From assembly GCF_907164915.1 (NCBI RefSeq), contig NC_061869.1, positions 24,970,676 through 25,034,675 on the forward strand: DNA of 64,000 bases. The letters run 5' to 3'. Shown here one piece after another: positions 12,025 to 24,511 of this stretch (positions are counted from its first letter, which is position 1; every line of letters starts with the position of its first letter). The notes below the pieces were generated by a model. That model saw only the letters and a list, made by a program, of their open reading frames with translations. It did not search any database and was not told the DNA's origin. The translations under genes and the position numbers were made by a program. Source of the DNA: Impatiens glandulifera. Lineage: Eukaryota; Streptophyta; Magnoliopsida; Ericales; Balsaminaceae.

Positions 12025-12215
12025 CTCTTCTAGTCTAGCGACAATAAGAGGTGGATATTCTCAGTTTTCTTTAGATCTTAGATTCGAGTCCATCAGGCGG
12101 TAAGTTCTGCGTCTACTTAAATGGTTAAGTGTTTGTGGGTTATGTGCTCAACTCACGGAGATTAGTCGCACTCCAAAAGAGAAGCAAAACTCATCGTTCT
12201 TAAAAAAAAATATTT
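12025..12215 (+). mobile_element. Candidate tRNA-derived SINE
   Basis: A Pol III B-box-like sequence GATTCGAGTCC lies at 12081-12091 and matches GGTTCGANTCC at 10 of 11 positions. An A-box-like TAGTCTAGCGA lies 50 bp upstream (12031-12041; 10 of 11 against TRGYNNARNNG). About 110 bp downstream the sequence ends in a run of A (12200-12208). This is SINE architecture. No clear target duplication was found and the family is not recognised. Confidence 0.5.
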
Positions 12216-13064
12216 TTTAAATCAATAACTGAGGCAAAAGAACCGTGGAGAAAGAAATGCACTATTGTGTAGTCAATCGCGAAAGGAGAACCGTGGAGGA
12301 ATAAATGTTATATTATATGGTCACGGAAGAAAAATAGTCAAGGAAGAAATGTGAGAGTTTTTAAACGATAAAAAATAAAAAATTTTAAATTTGACAAAAC
12401 TCTGCAAACTAGATACATAAATTTATCATTAATAATTGAAATTGTAAAACAATTTTAATTATAAAAATTAATGTTCTGAATAAAAATATTTATTCAATTT
12501 AATTTATATATTCTAAGTTAAATAATTAAAAATAAATAACTAAATTAATAAAAATCATGTCCAATAAAAGAGAAGAATTATTAAATCATTCATTTTTTTC
12601 ATATAATATTTTTTTTAATGTATTTTATTTTTATTATTTAATTTAATTTTTAATTTAAATTAAATCTAATTTATGTTTAATTTTAGTTTTATATATAATT
12701 AAATAATTTATTAGTTTAAAAAAATGTGCATAAATTTATAGAATTTGTAGAGACTAATATAGTTTAAAATAATAATATAAATGAGGCTATTTAAGAAAGA
12801 AAATATAAAATATAAGTAGAAAATGAATTTATTTTGAGTTGATAAATAAAATGTGTGTCATTATGTAATGTGATTAGTTGTACCAATATTGTGTTATGAC
12901 ATAAAAAGTGGAAAAGTGGATAAATTTAAAATTCTCTAAATACTCTAACTCTATCTACCAAATCCAAAGATTAGCTTTGACCGTCGTTTCTAGAAAAACA
13001 CATATCTTTCCTCTTTCCTTCTAGAGTGGGATTATCCGCGTTTTGATTCTGTAAATCTGTAGAA
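12216..13064. other. AT-rich intergenic and promoter region of the acyltransferase gene
   Basis: Very AT-rich sequence runs from about 12400 to 12860 without a recognisable gene. The last 150 bp before the start codon become more CT-rich ('tctttcctctttccttct', 13003-13020), typical of a plant 5' leader. No convincing TATA box could be fixed. Confidence 0.4.
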
Positions 13065-13082
13065 ATGGCTGCGAATACTTAG
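13065..13082 (+). other. Possible five-codon upstream ORF (uORF)
   Basis: ATG GCT GCG AAT ACT TAG starts 83 bp before the main start codon, with A at position -3 and G at +4, a favourable plant context. If transcription starts upstream of 13065 it could reduce main-ORF translation. The transcript start is unknown. Confidence 0.35.
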
Positions 13083-13147
13083 TATTATTTGATCATAGTT
13101 TCTTCTGATTATTTGTAAAGCAATCTTCCTTTTCTCTCTCGGAACCG

Positions 13148-16100
13148 ATGGCTAGTGACGGTGAGATCATGGATGGTGTAAAACAGAGGTTCAAAGATAG
13201 GTCAAAAGTATGATTTCGTTTCTTTTAGCTTCTTTTTTTCTCTTCTGGGTTCCAAATTGATTCTTCCTGTCTTTTGTTCTCGCAGAAGGTGGCTGAAACA
13301 AAGGAGATGTTAGCTAGGAGAGCAGTTAAATCGAAGGAAATCTTGTCCAAACAAGCTGTTAAAATCGCTAAGCAGGCCGAAGAACACGAACGGTTCATCA
13401 ATAAGGTCTTTATTTTGATATGCTTTCAATTAATGTATTTTATGGGTTTATTTATGAAGAGGCAAGAATGAATGCGTGATTTCGTTTCTATAAATCCATA
13501 TGCATTATTAGTTCATTCATTCGTGTCTGATTTGTATATCTTTGAGGAACAGAATAAGAGCAAGAAGAAAATAAGAGCAGATAACTGCCTAATGATACTT
13601 ATAGATTTCTATCATAGGAAGATAAAACTATAACACATGAACTGATAAAAACAGGATAATGATCAATTAACAAGATACTTACCCTACTAATTATGTTTTT
13701 CACTCTTCTATTGTATATGAGAATTTCAGATGACTGTGATTGTTCAATACAGGTTACTCATCTATGTGGAGTCCTTGGATTCGGGGCATTTTGCTTTCTT
13801 TTGGGTGCAAGTAAGTTAATTGGATAGGTTTAATCAATTGAAAGTTCAACTTGATGAAATTTGCTTCTCTGACATTTTCAATTGCTTGGTTATGACTATT
13901 CTCTCTTTCACTCACAGGGCCTCAAGATATTCCATATGTATATTGTGTATTCTATATCACATTTGTTCCTCTTCGCTGGATATACTATCGATACAAGAAA
14001 TGGCATTATTATCTTTTGGTAAGTTGTTAAATTCGTTTTTCATGAGTTGTTGTCATGTCTTTAGGCATTGGCATTGTGTTATTTGGTTAGCATGCACGAA
14101 CAATTAAGTTGTGACAAACTTTGTTACAGACCCTAAATTTTGATTAAAATAGGTAACAATGATGGGATTTTGATTTTTAGTGGGAATATTTACCGTCTTT
14201 GAAAGTCCATTTTCTAGTAGTTGAAAATGATGTTATGTTTTAGTGAAAAGCTTGAGATGAAAAGAAGAAGGGATTAGCTTTAGAGATGAGACAATCACAT
14301 TTCATCCATTTAATAATTTGAATACAAATAATGAGTATTTTGCTTCCTAAACTTTCATCCTAGCTGATTTTGCTCCTCTTGTATAATTGAAAATGAAAAC
14401 TTAATGTGGTTTTCAACTACTAGAATAATAAAAATTATTAAAAGTATAATATTTATACAACAATGATGGGATTTTTATTTTTAATCCATTTTCTTGAAGT
14501 TGAAAATGATGTTAAATTTCTCCGTTATACATGGATTAAAACCATACCTTTTGAAAATTGAGTGATCACTGTCAAAAGGAAAACATCTAGCAAAATCTAA
14601 CTCAGTTTGAAAGTTCAGGAGCAAAATACCATTATGTATTTATACAACAACCATTCCCTTTGTTAAAATCATCAATGATGGGGGTATTTATCTAAGTTAA
14701 AAGTCTACTTTCCAGTATTTGAAAATGATGTTAAATTTCTCCATTATACATGGATTAAAAAATCTCACATCCATTGAAGTTGAGGGATCAATAACATACA
14801 TAAATGACTGTAGAGAGCAGAATCCGATTCAGATTGTCATTGGAATGTGATAAGTTACTATAACTTTATGTTCTGCAGGATTTCTGCTACTACGCCAATA
14901 CAATATTCTTGGGTATGCTTCTTTTCTATCCAACACACGAAAGGCTTTTTATGGTTTGCTTCTCATTTGCCGAAGTAAGCTAAGTTGTTGGTTTGTTTCT
15001 CTATTTTCATATTCAAATTGACTGACATCATGTCTTAACCACAATAATATGGCTGCAGGGACCATTAGCATGGGCTTTAATTGTTTGGCGTTGTAGTTTA
15101 GTTTTCAGTTCCGTTGACAAGCTCATAAGTGTCCTTATACATATTTTACCTGGTGAGTCATCTTTTCCTTTTTTTGCCCTATTTTGACTGTCGAAACCTG
15201 ATTTCGTTGTCTTATTTGAAAAAACAATTTTATAAATTCTACTATTGACACAAAATACTTACTAATAATAAAAAGTATCTGAAATTGTTACAACCCAATA
15301 TCCATGGCTCCTCTCACCAACCCAAAATAAATTCTTTTAAAGGTCCATAGTTTATTAAGCAATGTTAATTTTTAGGCTTAGAATATTTTAAGTCTTTAAC
15401 TATCTACATATTTACTTTTTTATATCAATGAAAGAGAAGTAAGGTATTCTTTTTTTTTTTATTCTCAAACCATTAAAACTTCATTTGATATTAGTACAAC
15501 CAAATTATTTTCTTGGATACACGTTTCGTTGATAAAAGATAAAATACACTTTTTCTTTTATTTTCTTAAAGTAATATTGTAAGATTTTTTTTAATTATCT
15601 TTATTTTTTATATTAATTTTGTTTTGCCTACAAAAGAGTTTGTCTTAGGGCAGCCAAACCTCAGGGCCGGCCCTGACACTATCATACAAAGTGTGTCAAT
15701 ATTTAACACTGGAAACCTGCTTAACTTATCACTTATGAATCTAAACGATTAAGTGCTTATTTGAATTAAGTTCATTTGATAACTGCACTTAATATCGCTT
15801 AATTATCTAGACATCCCATAGCTCTTTATTAACTCATCCTTCTTGCATTCTTGAAAAGATTAGCGATTAAACAGTTGTGTGCGTTTTTTCAGGGTTAGTT
15901 TTCTTCACTATACGTTGGTGGAATCCAGCATTCTTAGAAGCTATGCATTCTGATGAAATTCCCAATAGAGCTTCATGGCCTTATGTAGAGGGGACAACTT
16001 ATGTTTGGACATGGTTATTTCTTGTTCCACTGGCTGCATATAGCCTCTGGCAACTTCTATACTTCCTTATTATAAATGTCCTAAGAAGGCAACGCCTGTT

Positions 16101-16516
16101 GAGAGATCCCGAAGTTATGACTGCTTACAGGTATCACTCATCTTTATCTATAATCTATAATATATAATGATAGAGTCCTGAGTTTAAGTTATTGTTGAAA
16201 TTTCAGGGAACTGTCGAAAAAAGCAGAGAAAGCTAATAATATGTGGTGGCGGTTAAGTGGGTTGTTGGGAGATGAGAAGCGGTTATTAATGTTCATAGTA
16301 TTGCAAGGTTTGTTTACTGTGGCTACAATAGCCCTGGCAGTCCCAATATTCTTGTCGTACAGATTACATGTTGCATTCCAAATATTTAAGGTTTCGGCCA
16401 CTATATGGAACGGGGGAAGCTTTTTACTGGATGTAATGCCCAGACAGTTTGTTCTCAAGGAGAAGAAGAAAATGGAGATGCAGTCTTGTTTAGACCAAAC
16501 CGTAAACGATCAGTAA
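13148..16516 (+). CDS. GPC1: Glycerophosphocholine acyltransferase family membrane protein (DUF2838), eight exons
   Basis: Exons are 13148-13207, 13286-13405, 13753-13810, 13918-14018, 14879-14974, 15059-15152, 15893-16130 and 16207-16516. All junctions are GT-AG and in phase, giving 358 residues, close to plant homologues. A short charged N-terminus (about residues 1-58, Lys/Glu-rich helix) precedes about seven to eight hydrophobic segments, for example '[14 protein letters not shown]', '[12 protein letters not shown]' and '[12 protein letters not shown]'. Family landmarks include '[15 protein letters not shown]', '[20 protein letters not shown]', '[20 protein letters not shown]', '[11 protein letters not shown]', 'SWPYVE', '[19 protein letters not shown]', '[14 protein letters not shown]' and a basic C-terminus. 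Fungal and plant family members transfer an acyl group from acyl-CoA to glycerophosphocholine in the ER, making lysophosphatidylcholine. That activity is inferred from family. The gene converges on VIP3. Confidence 0.93.
14155..14775. repeat. Three imperfect repeats in intron 4 of the acyltransferase gene
   Basis: Units begin near 14158, 14461 and 14672. Each has 'caatgatggg', then 'gtccattttc' or similar, then 'ttgaaaatgatgtta'. The last two also share 'atttctcc(g/a)ttatacatgg'. The intron spans 14019-14878 and the repeats contain no exon. Confidence 0.65.
15600..15677. mobile_element. Possible hAT-type end in intron 6
   Basis: The palindrome CAGGGCCGGCCCTG at 15662-15675 resembles the terminal repeats of plant hAT non-autonomous elements. 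It is preceded by 'gggcagccaaacct', a common subterminal phrase in such elements. The partner end was not found, so this may be a truncated remnant inside the 740-bp intron 15153-15892. Confidence 0.35.
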
Positions 16517-17789
16517 TAGTAGAAACAACAGTTAGATCGTTTGAAAATTCTGAAATGCCTTGTTTTTGAAACAATCAGCAAGTCTTGCTGTACATTTCTA
16601 GATTTGGTATTGCCAATTAGTGTTGGCATGTATGTTCTATCAAGATTATATAAGATCAGTCTGTTTGATTTTTAGATGATCTGGTTGGTCTTCTTGGTTA
16701 TAGATCTAGACAAGATTGGTTGCACTTTTGTGTTTTGAATCATGATCTCTGGATCAGAATATTTGTTAATTTGTTTTAATATGTAGATTATGATTTGTCT
16801 TCATATTTCCAAACTAGACAAAAAAAAGTGTTTCTAAATGAAGTGATGTTAATGAAATGAATTTATTTATACCTTTAATTCTTTCTTTTTCTGGATAGAA
16901 GTTCATTTTGCACAAAAATTTGTTTTACTTCCTCAACATGTAATATGTTTGATTTGCTTCATATTTATTTTTTAAATGTATATACAAATAAGGATTTACA
17001 TTCAAATATTTATATTAATATTTTCTAAAATTCTTATAATTTTCTAACTGTTTTAAAATTAGGGTTTGATTTGCTTCATATTTATTTTTTAAATGTATAT
17101 ACAAATATATATTTACATTCAAATATTTATATTAATATTTTCTAAAATTCTTATAATTTTCTAACTCTTTTAAAATCCTTATATTAATATTTTCTAAAAT
17201 TCTTATAATTTTCTAACTCTTTTAAAATTAGGGTTGTAAATAGGCTTGTTTATCATATATTTGAGTTTAATTTGAGCTTTTATATTTTATATTAGAGTTC
17301 CATTAGTGAGTCTGATAAAGAGAGCTAATTTAGAACGCCTCTACAGCCTATAAGTAAGTTTAGAACTTGTATAAGGTGAAAAGTCTTACCTTAAAATATT
17401 AATTTATTAATAAATATTAAATAAGGTTTTAAACGGGTCTTTAAACGAAAATGTTTGCGACCTTATAGACAAACCTCTAAATGAAAATTTTTACGAGCCT
17501 CTAAATAAAAATGTTCGTAAGGCCATTAATGAGCCTCTAAACCAACATCTTTATGAGTTGACAAGTTGAAAATCTAAAAAATTTATCTTAACTCGTTTAA
17601 ATTTTTAAGTTTTTAAACGAGCTCAAGCTTGGCTCGCTAAAGACTAACTAACTGTCTTTTAACTCTAGCAACTTTGTTCATTTACCTCCCTATTTAAAAA
17701 CATTAGAACCTTAAAAGAATATTAGTTATATATTATTATTGATATATTTAATTAAATATAAAAAAATTATTATTTTATTTATTTGAATA

Positions 17790-17834
<45 letters not shown>

Positions 17835-18657
17835 AATATAAATTTACTTTATTTATGTGAAATTATACACTAAAAGTAATTTATATTTTCATAAAACCGT
17901 TATAAATTTAACTAGTTTAAGAGATATTTTAACCTTACAAGTTATAATCATTAAGATTTTACATTTGTCCAAAAAGTAAATTTTTTAATAAGAAAAAACT
18001 ACAAACAAAATGAAAAGACCAATTTGAAACCTAACCTATAAGACAATGTGGTTTTGGTAATATGATTAAAATAATAGGCTTTGAACAAAGGCAATAAAAT
18101 AAAATAAAAAGTTGAATGAAGCTAATTTTAGCTTTATTGATGTTGAGGTCTAATTTTAACTCTCCTAGGATACTCATAATTGATATTGAAAGTGTTCATA
18201 TTGTCATAGTATATAGGAATGGAATTGGCCCAGATATTTTTTAATTTCAAAACCGATAGATTCCGATACCAGATATTTTTTAATTTCAAAACCGATGAAT
18301 TCCGATACCAAATATTTTTTAATTTCAAAACCGATGGATTCCGATACCAGATATTTTTTAATTTCAAAACCGATGGATTCCAGTACCAATAGAATAACCG
18401 CTACCAAAACATGTAACATTAAACTATTACACATCTGAGAATGATGCTATAACAAAATACAACTTAAAAAACAAAAGATGGACACATCTCAATCTTACCA
18501 ATATTGTCTTTTTTTGGTGAGAAAATCTTTTGATAAAAACTGTCAAAAGATTCAAATATTGAATGGTACACAATTTTTTTCTAGTTTGAACAAACAACAA
18601 AATACAATTCTTCAATCCCACAAACCAAAAAGAAAAATTTGTAAATGCCTCCATATT
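16517..18657. other. Convergent intergenic region between the two host genes
   Basis: This holds the 3' flanks of both genes and no further gene. At 16940-17235 a roughly 110-bp AT-rich unit is duplicated, with an extra partial third copy ('attaatattttctaaaattc'). About 17230-17660 is a diverged sequence with 'agggttgtaaa' and 'gagctcaagcttggctcg', typical of an old plant transposon, but its boundaries are unclear. A (TA)n run lies at about 17798-17831. Confidence 0.55.
18231..18389. repeat. Minisatellite, 39-bp unit, four copies
   Basis: The unit 'cagatattttttaatttcaa' plus 'aaccgatggattccgatac' repeats four times with one or two changes per unit. It lies about 270 bp beyond the VIP3 stop codon. 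The read-through peptides (KLKNIWYRNSSV, FEIKKYLVSESIG) are by-products of the repeat. Confidence 0.9.
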
Positions 18658-21600
18658 TCAAGAATAATCATAAAGCGAAATACTCTTATCATCAGAAACG
18701 CTAGCCACTCTTCCCCCTCCCCGAACACCACCCTCCATAGGTCTAAATGCAACCGCCCAAACCTGATCCGAATGATTCGAAAGTGTCTGAATCGCACTCC
18801 TCATATTAAGATCCCACAACCTAACTGTCCTATCGCTAGAACCGGTCACAATAGCCAACCCATCTGGACTCGCATCCACACTCAAAACCCAACTCGCATG
18901 ACCCGACATAGCAGCTATCATACTCTTCCCATCCGCATCGTGCATATGAACATGACAATCATCGGAGGCTGAAAAGAGAACTCTCGGATCAACAGGAGAA
19001 AACACCAGAGATCGAACGGGCATGAAGTGGCCTTCGAGATGATGAAGGAATTTCGCACGAATTACGTCGAATATAGATATTGAACCGTCCATTGAACCGC
19101 AAGCCAGTCTTTTGCCATCTGGGCTCCAGGCCACTGAGAGGATGAATCTTTTTGAACCACTCTTGTCTGTTTCAGATCCATTTCGAGGTGGGACAGTTAG
19201 AGAACTTATTAGTTTCCATTCTGCTGTGTCCCAAAGCTTTACTGTTGCACTTCCTCCTCCAGCAACTGCTAAAATTGTTCCCTATAATTGTAATAGGTAT
19301 ACATCAATCAAAAATTTAAGTCATTAGCAAAAAACAAGTGATTTTGCTAAAAAAAATTATAATTTCTAAATGATTTGAAAAAGCTATGAAAATTTTAAGA
19401 CATTAGCAAACATGAATTTTTTTGATATCATTAGCAAACAAAATGAAAATTTCAAGATTTTGCTAAAAAAATTTAAAATAAAGTCATTAGAAAAAAAATG
19501 TGACATTAAGTTTACTCCTAATGGAAGTAAAACCATAAATATTTTATGGAAACTCAATCTACACAAACAGATAAAACAAATTCTTAAGGGTCTGGATCTC
19601 TATCCATATGAGAAATGAAAAAAAAATACTCTGTTTCTAAATAGATCAATGAAAATTTAAGTGCTAAGCAGAAAATATTAAAATTTAGAGTGATTAGCAA
19701 AAATAAAATGAAAACATAAAGTGATTAGCATAAAGGAAATTCAAGTCATTAGCAAAGAAGATGAAAATTTAAAGTGACTAGCAAAAACAAAAGAAAAAAC
19801 AAGTCATTAGAAAAAGAGATTGTGACATTGAGTTACTCCTAATGAAAATAAAACCATAAATATTTGATGGAAACTGAATATAGGGTCTGGGTCTGTATTC
19901 ATATGAGAAATGAATAAATACCCCTTTCTAAATATGTGTATCCATCCATAAACGCGATTCCTAAACCTGAAACACACTTATTCAACTAAACAATGGATAT
20001 TGTGGGTTGCGCCCATTTGGATAGCTTAAGAAGTAAGAGTCTTGATTCTTGAACTTAAGAGGATAAGATCTCCAAGTTTGACTCATACTAAAAACACTTT
20101 GATAGAAGTGATTGTCATGGCAGTGAGATGTTTGTTGTACTAGCCTCCTCTAGAGAATCTCGTCTCGAAAAAGAAAATAACAAATGCATATTGCAGTTAT
20201 TAAATTAGGTGGATCTTTTAAAGCCAACTAAAAATCTTAAGAATTCATATAAACCATGGATATATCTGAATGTAACTCCTAATGCAAGTAAAAAGCTAAA
20301 TACACTACTAATATAAATATCTTAACGAAACATCGCATTGATGACATGTTTCTCCATTTTTGTTTCTTTACATGTTTCCGATAATTATTGTAGAAACAAC
20401 CAGATCTACACAAACAGATCAAGCAATTATTGCGAATAGTAATTGGGTTTGGATCCGTATCCAAATGAGAAATTTAGAAAGTACCCGTTTATCCATATCC
20501 ATAAACGGGATTCCTAAACGCAAAAACTCGCAGAGACAATGGTATTAACAATGCGTATTGAGGTTATTAAAACAGGTGGTGGATCTTTCAAAGCCATCTA
20601 AAAATCTTCAGAATTCATAAAAACCATGGATATATATAATTTTACTCCTAATTGAATTAGAAAGCTAATAATACAAATATCTTACAGGAAATTTAGCATT
20701 GATGACATTTTCTCTATATGTTTCCGACATTTATTGTTACAAAAACCCATCGAGACAAACAGATTACGCAATTATTCCAGATAGTAATTGGGTCTGGACC
20801 CAAATCCGTATGAAAAATTAAGAAAGTACCTAACTATGAGTATGCACCCATAAACGGAAGTCCTAAATGCGGAAACACACAAGTGTTCCACTCAAACAGT
20901 GACGACGCATATCGCGCTCATTAAAAACAGGTGGTGGATCATTCAAAACCTTTATTTTGTACGCGAGATGCTAAATCTAAAACTCTCGTGGATTTCAATA
21001 AAACTGTATTCAATAGAAAATTGGTTGGCCGGAGAGAAAATATGAGCAACAATCTAGGGATATGGTCGAAGAAACCTCGCCATTACCACAGCTCTACAAG
21101 ATCCATACATTGGTAAAATGGTGGACAAAACAGGAATTTGACTACTTGTATAACATTTGTATCTGGATCTGAATACATTGGTCCTATTTCGGAACAGAGT
21201 TATCTGAATCTGAGTCTGACTAAGAAACCAACAAATTTACTTTGAGCATCCCAATTTTGGGATGCGTCAACATAACAATCAATTTGTTCATACCGCCAAA
21301 TAGGGTACCAAGAAAAGGGACAGACACTGAGTTATGGTAAAAGTCATAACAATTGAGTTTTCAAGAACCCTAGTTTCAGGTTCTTGTTCGCAAACTCACA
21401 ATCACACAACCAAAAGTGCAGACATAATAATGTCTATTGATTGAACTCACTAGTGATAGAGAAACAATTTAGTTATTCCAAATTTAATACAACTCCTATC
21501 AATTCCTTTCTTTGCATATATCATAGCAAACACGGCATTAAATTTATCCAAAGAAGAGCAGAGCAAAGAGACTCTCCTCTGGAAATCAAATATGACAGGA

Positions 21601-22005
21601 ACAAGAATTTCAATATATAGAAGGAATCCAGCTCGCAGAATACTAATAAAAAAGACAAATGCGTACCTTAGGATGAAATTGCATTTGCCAGACTTCAGAT
21701 GGCGGAGCCTCGAGAGTTGCAATGGTATTTTTCTGGTCAACATCGAAAACACGAATAAAGCTATCCAAAGAGGCAGAAGCTGCAAGGACACCAGAAGGAT
21801 GAGCGGCGACTGAAACGACGCCAAGACAGTGACCGGTGCTGGTAGAAACACGTTCGAGCTCGTCGGGTCTCCAAAGCTTCACCGTCTCGTCCAGCGATCC
21901 AGTTAGGAGTAGAGAAGACCGAGTTTCCGTCGCCGGTATCCATGTCGCCGCCCAAATTGACTCGTCGTGGGCGTTTTCCACCGATTTGATCCCGGCGAGC
22001 TTCAT
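18658..22005 (-). CDS. VIP3: VIP3/SKI8 WD40-repeat protein
   Basis: Two exons, 21667-22005 and 18658-19281, give 320 residues; Arabidopsis VIP3 has 321. The junction is GTAC...AG and exon 1 ends exactly after codon 113 (HPK). The product is a seven-bladed WD40 propeller. Clear repeat ends include 'TVKLWRPDE', 'FIRVFDVD', 'TVKLWDTAEW', 'SISIFDV', 'HVHMHDADGK', 'RTVRLWDLN' and 'SISLYDYS'. Near-invariant family stretches are 'MKLAGIKSVENAHDESIWAA', 'LLTGSLDETVKLWRPDEL', 'VAWSPDGKRLACGSMDG', 'LVFSPVDPRVLFSASDD' and 'GHASWVLSVDASPDG'. In plants VIP3 is both a Paf1 complex subunit, in transcription elongation and histone marking with effects on flowering time, and the SKI8 subunit of the cytoplasmic SKI complex in 3'-5' mRNA decay. 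The 2385-bp intron is filled with tandem repeats and a SINE-like insert. Confidence 0.96.
19370..20950. repeat. Tandem repeats filling VIP3 intron 1
   Basis: A unit of about 360 bp is seen as 20180-20547 and 20548-20903, with the start of a third at 20904-20950 ('cattaaaaacaggtggtgga'). Older partial units lie at about 19490-19620 and 19810-19990. Shared landmarks are 'tactcctaat', 'gggt(c/t)tggatccgtat', 'cataaacgggattcctaaac' and 'ttaaaacaggtggtggatc'. Between 19320 and 19800 a short 'gtcattagcaaa' motif also repeats. Nothing is coding. Confidence 0.8.
19997..20178 (+). mobile_element. Candidate SINE inside VIP3 intron 1
   Basis: Pol III A-box-like TAGCTTAAGAA (20022-20032) and B-box-like AGTTTGACTCA (20074-20084) are about 52 bp apart. 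The segment ends in an A-rich tail (20166-20178). Neighbouring intron repeat units lack this sequence between 'caatgg' and 'gcatattg(c/a)', so it is a discrete insertion. A weak flanking match aacaatg/aacaaatg may be the target duplication. It is antisense to VIP3. Confidence 0.5.
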
Positions 22006-22890
22006 TTTGCTTTGAGTTCTTCGGATTGGGAACAAGAAAGGTTTTTTGAGCGCCGTGAACACTGCAAACTATGCTTTTTAAAGTAGATTTAACTTTATTT
22101 TCAATCTAGTCACCAAAGCTTGGATGTATTATCAATTCAACCCCTTCTATTTTCCTTTCTTTTTCTTATTTTATTTATATAACATATTGTTCTGAATTGA
22201 TTTTATGATCTTAACAAATTATGTTTTTTAAGATATATAATAATGCTTCGTTTTAAGTGTTGAAGGTAGTGCTTTTGGTGTGAGTATAAAAATAAATATG
22301 GTTGAATATAAATATATTTAAATAAAAAATGAGTCAGGTTATATTTGGTATTTTTTACATTAATATATATATATTTTTCTATTCTCTTATATATATAAAT
22401 TAAATTAATCCTCATTATTGACCGTTAGATTGATCACATTCCATAGTTATACTATGATATGGGTAAATTAAATAAAAAGAATTTTGATAAGTTATGATAA
22501 TATTTATTTTAAATTAAATATTTATTATTTATATATATATAATTATAATACTATTATATTATATTATATTATATTATATTATTTTTCTTTATAAACTTTT
22601 TATAAATATAATTTATTTAATAATCATATAAATTATATTTTTTTATTAATCATTTTTATATTTAAATATAAAAAATTACATAATTGTTCATTTTTTATAT
22701 ATAATAAAACAATAATATATATATATATATAATTATAAATTTACTAATAATAACTATTTTTTGTCCAAATTAATTTTTATTTTCTATTTCATTATATTAT
22801 ATTATCACAAATAATTTTTTAAGTAATAATAACTAATTTATTAATTTGTTTTTTCTAATTAATTTAATTTTTATTTTCTCTCATATAATA

Positions 22891-22983
<93 letters not shown>

Positions 22984-23337
22984 CTTAAAGTTAACTAGAA
23001 CCACATTAATCCAAATTCATGTCATTCTTCACTTTCCTACCCTCTCTTTCTTAATTAAATTTTATTTATATATATATATATATATCAACTAAAAATTTAT
23101 ATATATTAATATTAATTTAAGATATAAACAATTTTTTTTTAGATATAAATATATTTACCTTCATAATTTTTATATTTATTTTAATCATATATATATAAAC
23201 AATTTTTTTTATAAATACACTACCTTCATAATTTTATATTTATTTGTTACATTAATTATATATATATATATATATTATATTATTTTTCATCATTAATTTT
23301 ATATAAATACATTTTATCTTTTATCATACATTTTTTC

Positions 23338-23384
<47 letters not shown>

Positions 23385-23633
23385 TTCTTTATTAATATAA
23401 ATAATTTGATAATAAATATTAAATACAAAATATATGTACGTACACAAAATAATAAAATTATTTTAACAATCATTAAATAGTTTAGCGATTTAAGTGTTCA
23501 TATTTTATGTGAGGTCAGAATTAGTGTTTAGTAGTGTTCATATTTTATGTGAGGTCGGAATTAGTGTTTGGTTTGGACAAACATTTGAAAGTCTGAGGTC
23601 ACGAGATAGAAGTGGATGATGGTGATTTGTTAG
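22006..23633. other. VIP3 upstream region, AT-rich
   Basis: This includes the VIP3 5' leader and promoter (about 22006-22130) and a long AT-rich upstream stretch with (TA)n at 22896-22978 and 23341-23379. Much of it reappears in the duplicated copies downstream of the Copia element, for example 'ggtagtgcttttggtgtgag' at 22265 and 44882. The block 23000-23520 is also paralogous to 23770-24510 and 43130-43900. No gene was seen. Confidence 0.55.
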
Positions 23634-23750
23634 AATTCCTTTCTTTGCATATAATATATTATAGCAAGCATGTTATTAAATTTATTCAAAAAAGAGAATA
23701 ACAAAGAATTTTTGCTCTGGACATCACATATATAATAATGTTTAAAGTCA
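23634..23750 (-). pseudogene. Fragment of VIP3 intron 1
   Basis: 'aattcctttctttgcatat' followed by 'atagcaagca' and 'ttaaatttattcaaa' matches the exon-proximal part of VIP3 intron 1 at about 21495-21590, and also 44068-44165. Only intron sequence is present here. It marks the edge of one copy of the duplicated block. Confidence 0.7.
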
Positions 23751-24138
23751 ATTATCACCGCATTAATAAACGTTCCACATTAATTCACTTCATCAGTATT
23801 TTCTCTCTCCACTCTCTTACCATCTTTTTCTTAATTAAATATTATTTTTCATTACCATATATATATACATATATATATATTTATAAAAGCTAAAAATTTA
23901 TCTATATTAATATTAATTCAAGATATAAACATTTTTTTATTATAAATACACATACCTTCATAATTTTTATATTTATTTTATTTATATATATATATAAATA
24001 TAAACAATTTTATTTTTTATAAATACACTACCTTCATAATTTTATATTTATTTGTTACTTTATATATATATTATATTATTTTTCATCATTAATTTTATAT
24101 AAATATATTTTATCTTTTATCATATATTTTTTTATCTC

Positions 24139-24205
<67 letters not shown>

Positions 24206-24209
<4 letters not shown>

Positions 24210-24375
24210 AGCCACACTTGGGCTAGGGTGGGCTATAGCCCCACCTAAATTAAAAAATGCTTAGGTTAGGGTGGGTTTCAGCCCCACCTAAATTAAAAAA
24301 AATGGGGCAAATAAAGTGAATTAACCGGGCAAATGAGTCAGCCTCAGGTAATTTTTCATCTTGGCTCCGCCCCTG
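24206..24375. mobile_element. Short hAT-like MITE
   Basis: The right end reads CAGGGGCGGAGCCA when complemented, and the left end starts GCGGAGCCACA, so the terminal repeats match except for the outer five bases on the left. It sits in a (TA)n tract. Paralogous AT-rich sequence at 23340-23400 and 43740-43800 lacks it. An internal phrase ('cccacctaaattaaaaaa') is duplicated. Non-coding. Confidence 0.65.
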
Positions 24376-24511
24376 TATATATATATTATTTTTTTATTAG
24401 TATAAATAATTTGATAATAAATATTAAATACAAAATATATATACATACACAAAATAATAAAATTATTTCAACAATCATAAGTTGTATAAAAGTTTAAGTG
24501 TTCATATTTTA

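Noticed and set aside
18478..18972. 164-residue open frame on the plus strand
   Set aside because: It is antisense to VIP3 exon 2 and its translation has no domain; the minus strand encodes a full WD40 protein.
21450..22062. Several 60-139-residue frames overlapping VIP3 exon 1
   Set aside because: They are other-frame readings, or the exon extended into intron 1; the splice site at 21667 explains the true end.
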